Shown here: positions 59,085 to 64,000 of the stretch, one piece after another
How positions within the stretch are numbered: position 1 is the stretch's first letter
Layout of the letters: each line of letters starts with the position of its first letter
Source of the DNA: Labia minor
Taxonomy: Eukaryota; Arthropoda; Insecta; Dermaptera; Spongiphoridae
Length of the DNA stretch: 64,000 nucleotides
Assembly: GCA_963082975.1 (NCBI GenBank)
Contig: OY720349.1
Span: 63,920,501 to 63,984,500 of the forward strand
Direction of reading: 5' to 3'
Made by a program: the position numbers and the translations under genes
The notes under the pieces: generated by a model
What the model was told of the DNA's origin: nothing
Database searches by the model: none
The model's input: the letters and a program-made list of their open reading frames with translations, nothing else

Positions 59085-62000
59085 TATTGAAACTGCAACC
59101 CCCACCTTTGCTACTTTATTTAAAGAGCATTTAATATAAAAAATTTAAAATCAGTAATCACACTTATGCCAAGGAGCTCAGATAAAAATATGATCTTTAC
59201 GGTTTAGGTTTTTATTCAATTATTATTATTTATTATATATATATATATATTGATAGATTTTATTATGAGGAGATAAGATTTTTGATAAAACGTTTGAAGA
59301 ATGCACAAGATTAAAAAAAGTACCTAAAAGTTTTTTAAATGATCATTCTTAAGTTTAATTTACAAATTAATATTTTTTTTTCTGCCCAATATTATATAAT
59401 CTTACCTAAATTTAAAAATTTTTTCTTGTTATATTTTTATTAAAATCTATAAAATAGTTTTAGATTAGGTACATACATGTATTTTTCATAAATAAATCTC
59501 TCTAATAACCATAGTAAAATGTTTGCTATCATTAATCTTGATTTTTTTTTTATTTTGTTAAATTTTCTCCTCATTAAATCACAGAGTTTATTTATAATAC
59601 CCCGCTTTCCATAATAAATAATTTTCATATACTAGTAATAATTTATACTTTTTTTTTTTTGTTTTTGTTATATTTTTGTATTAATAAATAATTCACTTAA
59701 TATTAGATTTAAAATTGTTAAGATTTATGAGGGTAATATTTGTTGATGTTGATGATGGTATTTTATAAATATATGTATATCTATGTATATATATAATTTA
59801 TATTTTAATTACAAATCATGTGATTTTTAAACTCCTATTTAATTATAAAAATTATTATTTATTATTTTATATTTGATAGATAAAGGCAAACCTAAAATCA
59901 AAATTAAGTATACAATTTTTTATTTAACTAAAACAAAGTTGGGATTGTAAATAAAATTAAGGATTCATAATATTATTATTAATTAAGAGTAATTGATGTA
60001 CAAAATCTTCTAATTTTGTTACTATCTATCTAATCGAATCCTCTCATTTATTAAATCTGGTAATTTCTGAGCTTAAAGATCAACTAAAATATTTAAAATC
60101 TTACGATATAAAAAAAATTGATATGATATAAGTTAAAACCGAAATTAAATTAAATTCGGCTTCTTGCCATATCTCCAACTCTAATATGTATTATGATATG
60201 ATTATTGGTGCTAAGACTATTAGGTAAAAATTTACAACAAAATGTATAAATATTTAGTTAGTTTTAAGAATTAAAAGTTTATATAACTTAAATAATATTT
60301 TTACACTGGGACTATAAATATTTTCCTCGTCTTACTAAATTGCTTTGGGGGTTTAATTTTTTACTGTCAAGCAAGGATAAAACCCGCGCCATATCCCTCG
60401 TGCGTCAAATCCCTCCTTCGACATAATTTTAGATAAAGATTTTCAAATAATAAACAATGATATGTGAATTAATAAGTCTTAATATTAATTTTAAAGTATG
60501 TGCAAAATATAGAATACATTATACTTAAAAATTGCAAAAGAAAAGAAATTACGAACCGTTAATAAAATAAAATAAAAATGATAAAATTTTACTTTTGTTG
60601 ACTTTCGTGAAGGCCGACAAAAAAAAATCCTTCTTACTCAACGGTTCGCTTATAACTAAAGAATACTCGCTCCACCTGGTGCCGTATGTGACTACTATCT
60701 CCCCATAATGTCTCTCTTTCGAACACCAATAGGGTTAGTTTTCGAAATATAGAAACCCCGTCATATCTCTCGGTTTTATCGAATTTACATTCTATCCATT
60801 TTAATATTATATTTATATATTATATTATTATTGTAAAGAAGAAGCATTTTATGTATTTTAATGAAAAATCTGTTTTTTATTTAATATGTTTTTTAAAATA
60901 AAGAACAATTGATTATTTTTTTAAAACAAAAACCAAAGAGGTCAGAGTTTTTTATATAGAAAAAGACAAGAAAAGAGAGAAAGAGAACAAATAAACAAAG
61001 TCTAAAGAAAAAAAAACTAAGATTTAAGAAGATTATTTAAATATTTTCGAAACAACAAATTCCATTTAATATTAAAGAAGCAACACACCCTAAAGTGTCA
61101 ACTTAAAGAAAGTAGAAGTAATAAAAGTGCGAGGGTAAATTATTTGTAGCAAAGAAGAGATTGATTTTAACGAAATAAATTTTTAATATTAAAGATTATA
61201 ATAAATATTTTCAGGAAGAAATATATATAGATTTGTTTGTGAAAATATAATTCATTGATTTTATTTTGTTTAGTAAATAGAATAATAAAATAAATATTTT
61301 AAATAATATATAATTATAAATTTAAATTAAAATGTCTTATTAATAGTGATGTTCAAATTATAAAATTAATAAATTTATTTTATTCATTTTCTATGAGGTA
61401 ATACAAAAATAACAATTTTACAAATTATACACTTCGGTTGAAAAAAGAACTAATTGTTTTCCGATATCTAAGATTTTTTTTTTATAAATTCCCAAAAAAT
61501 AACAAATTATATTTCAATAATACTATTATAGGAGAATATAAATAGTTAAATTCGTTAAACGTAATATAAATTGTGTGTGTGTGTGGAAGAATAATATATT
61601 AACAAATTTTATAAGAATATATGAAGAAAGAAATTTATCTAATTAATTATTTTTTTCTTTTCTTTAATATATTCTTTAAGCGTATCAAGAATATTAAATT
61701 TTTTTATATGAAATAAACAGAGTATTAAATTTAATTATGAAATTAAAAAAAATAACAATAGTAATGAATATAATAAAGACATTATATGTATTTTAGGTTG
61801 AATAATTTGTAAATACTTGCAAAGTGAGTCGAATCATTGTATAAGAATTTTTTTTCTATATTATTTCAGTAATAATAATAATAATACAATATTCGAGATA
61901 ATTTTTCTTTATTTAAATATACATAGTATAAAATTTATTAGAAAATTTCATCTTCAATTTGCTAGTCAAATGATAATTAAACATTTGACCAATTTCAAAA

Positions 62001-63215
62001 ATAAAATAAAAAAGTTATCTAAAGCAGTAATTTCTATTTTTGATGAAGTAACCCCCATTTGGGAATAAGTTGGTCGCCATTCTCTTCCCTTATTCAGGAT
62101 AATTAAAAAAAATTCCATTATAAATATGATTGATGACCAGAGGAAAAAAAAAACACCGAGAACAGGAAAAAACAAAGTTTAGTATATTTGTCTCTATCTC
62201 ATAAATTTTCATATAATAAAATAAAATAAAATAAAAATGATGATAATAATAAAAATAATAAATAGGAAAAAAAAGAAAAATGTATAATAATCTAATTTGC
62301 CAATTAAAAGTAAAAGTTCGATATTTCATTTGTTTTTTTTTTGTAACATGATAATACTTAATAATTAAAAAATACAAATCAGCCAATTTGTTTATTTTTT
62401 TATTAATAAATAAATATAATATCTAGTAAATAAATAATTCCAGAATATTAATATATTATAATTAATTTCATAATATTATAATGAAAAAAGTAAAAAATAT
62501 CCGCGATGTAGAGTTAAAAAAAAGTATTCTTTCATTTTGTTCATTTCATTGTTTATTAAAATAAGTTATCTGCATGTGTTTATTCAAAAATGAAATTTGA
62601 TTCCTCAAATAGATCAGTCAGTACCCATTATTCTTACTGATGGACTTTACTTTTACTATTGGAATCAAAAACAAGAATCCTCCATCTATCCCGGTCTATT
62701 TCTTTCCGCTCCTCGGCATGTCCCAGGGTCATCACATTACCGATTCCACTCTTTCATGACCCACCTCCAGGGATTTCTATACAAAAACCTTAATTCATTG
62801 AATGCTTTTTAAAATATTTAAATTTTCCAAATACTCCATTGAAATATTTATACTATAACATTAATGGGGTATATGTTTGTTTATTTTTTTTTTCTAGCCC
62901 TTTTATGTGAACATCGATATTGAAATTTCTTTATAAATGCCTCTTCTAATGATTGCTATTTCATTCATTCATGGGTGTATATAAGTCACTATATGGTTTA
63001 TAGCATTTTAAAAAATTAAACATCCAACTCCTTCAAGTGTCACCAGACACTCATTTTTAGCTTCATTTTAATCGTCGTGATGTTATTTTTATGACACGCA
63101 TCACTTTTAATTGAAACACTTTTCTCGATATTAAGCTCTAGCAAAAGAATTCGACCTACGTGACCTATGAATCATTAATGAAAGCAAACGCAACATTTAA
63201 GACATTTTCTTCTTT

Positions 63216-63216
<1 letters not shown>
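59085..63216. other. AT-rich intronic DNA
   Basis: Nothing assigned. 60600-60780 and 62600-62780 are of more balanced composition. The second has a + open frame (PGLFLSAPRHVPGSSHYRF) but no splice acceptor or known domain. Confidence 0.4.

Positions 63217-63268
<52 letters not shown>
63217..63268. repeat. (AT)n microsatellite
   Basis: About 50 bp of pure AT alternation, the longest in the window. Confidence 0.95.
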
Positions 63269-63270
<2 letters not shown>

Positions 63271-63470
63271 ACAATCAACTGAATCATCAATCTTGCATTT
63301 TGAACGCCACAAAATAAAATAATTTGATCAATCGATCATTAGTATTTATAATTTTGTATAAATAATTGTTTTATTCTTTAAAATAAATATATATTCCAAT
63401 GAATTTCTTCGAATTTTCAACATTTATTTATTATATTTTAAATAATTTATTTTTGTAAAATATATTTATT

Positions 63471-63530
63471 CAGAACCATAGCGTGGGTGGTGCGAGCGGT
63501 ATCCCGGCACGAGGCACGTAACAATCAAGG
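63471..63530 (+). mobile_element. Possible solo hAT-like terminus
   Basis: CAGAACCATAGCGTGGGTGG then GCGAGCGGTATCCCGGCACG is a GC-rich string in AT-rich DNA, resembling known hAT ends (CAG...GTGGGTGG). No matching inverted end found. Confidence 0.25.
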
Positions 63531-63730
63531 TGCCAAAAGAAAATTAATATTTATAAGAGAATGAAATTTTAATTTCATTTTTTTTTTATATTATAGAATT
63601 ATAGATACAATTATTTTAAAAATTAAACAACTATATTCTGTTTATTCCTTATATAGTATGTAAATAGTTTTATTTTTTTATAGATTTTTCATATACTTTA
63701 TATTACTTTTATGTAGTGTCGCTTAATAAA

Positions 63731-64000
63731 AATAAGTTGACCTGTGGCCAGGTCCGAACCGACCGAAGGTTTGAAGTAAATTAATTTCCAGCTACAGAAA
63801 CAATTTCAAATAATTTTAATATATCTATTAATGTAATAAAAAACAGATATGGATACATAAATAATAAATATAAACATTTTTAATTTTATTTTATTTATAA
63901 TATATATGCAAGACCAGGCTGTGACGTCATGAATGGCTGGATGACGTCATATAATTTTAAATCAAGAAAAAACTAATAAATATGATTTTTCTCCAGGATA
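63731..64000 (-). mobile_element. Family C Helentron-like element, copy C4 (cut by window end)
   Basis: Begins AATAAGTTGACC with the 3' hairpin GACCTG-TGGC-CAGGTC and the inner CCGACCGAAGG. TGACGTCA sites at 63922-63929 and 63942-63949. It runs off the window before its 5' end. Confidence 0.78.

Noticed and set aside
62090..62386. 98-codon minus-strand frame
   Set aside because: Tyr/Phe-rich AT translation without motifs; overlaps other random frames.

Overview
The window is eukaryotic nuclear DNA, very AT-rich, with sparse coding and dense repeats. The repeats (Jockey-type non-LTR retrotransposon, mariner and hAT remnants, Helitrons, Helentron-like elements with microsatellite cores) and an arthropod-style initiator (TCAGTC) near the one credible promoter suggest an arthropod, most likely an insect; the species cannot be named. 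There is no bacterial-type operon, CRISPR array or rRNA, and no intact tRNA gene (one tRNA-derived SINE head is present).

Layout. 1-20 kb (+ strand view): AT-rich intergenic or intronic DNA with a Helitron/LINE chimaera at 2.4-3.2 kb and again at 15.2-16.5 kb, element families I call B (4.9, 18.6, 20.5 kb) and C (16.9 kb), hAT elements at 9.3 and 14.5 kb, mariner debris at 10.7 and 19.6 kb, and two candidate terminal exons at 6.68 and 18.01 kb that share strand, phase and length. 20-29 kb: a decayed hAT carrying a later SINE insertion, a pair of structured 170-bp repeats, two GC-rich islands and LINE fragments. 29.5-32.9 kb: the only long open frame, a 5'-truncated Jockey-like retrotransposon inserted with a target duplication into an antisense Helitron/LINE copy. 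33-38 kb: AT-rich DNA with one strong inverted-repeat element at 35.5 kb. 38.2-38.9 kb: promoter, 5' UTR and first coding exon (signal peptide, phase-1 splice donor) of a host gene on the + strand. 38.9-64 kb: no later exon of that gene is recognisable, so this is probably its long first intron, littered with a complete short Helitron (43.0 kb), B, C and mariner-MITE copies.

How it fits together. Host coding content is small: one well supported first exon plus several low-confidence exon candidates. Everything else interpretable is mobile DNA, much of it nested: Jockey in Helitron, LINE inside Helitron, SINE in hAT. Families B and C have different sequences but the same plan (5' terminal motif, matching inverted motif just inside the 3' end followed by a small hairpin, tandem microsatellite core), which is the plan of non-autonomous Helentrons (HINE/DINE-1 type). 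Family C also carries two perfect cAMP-response elements in every copy seen. Assignments rest on sequence patterns read by eye; no database search was possible.
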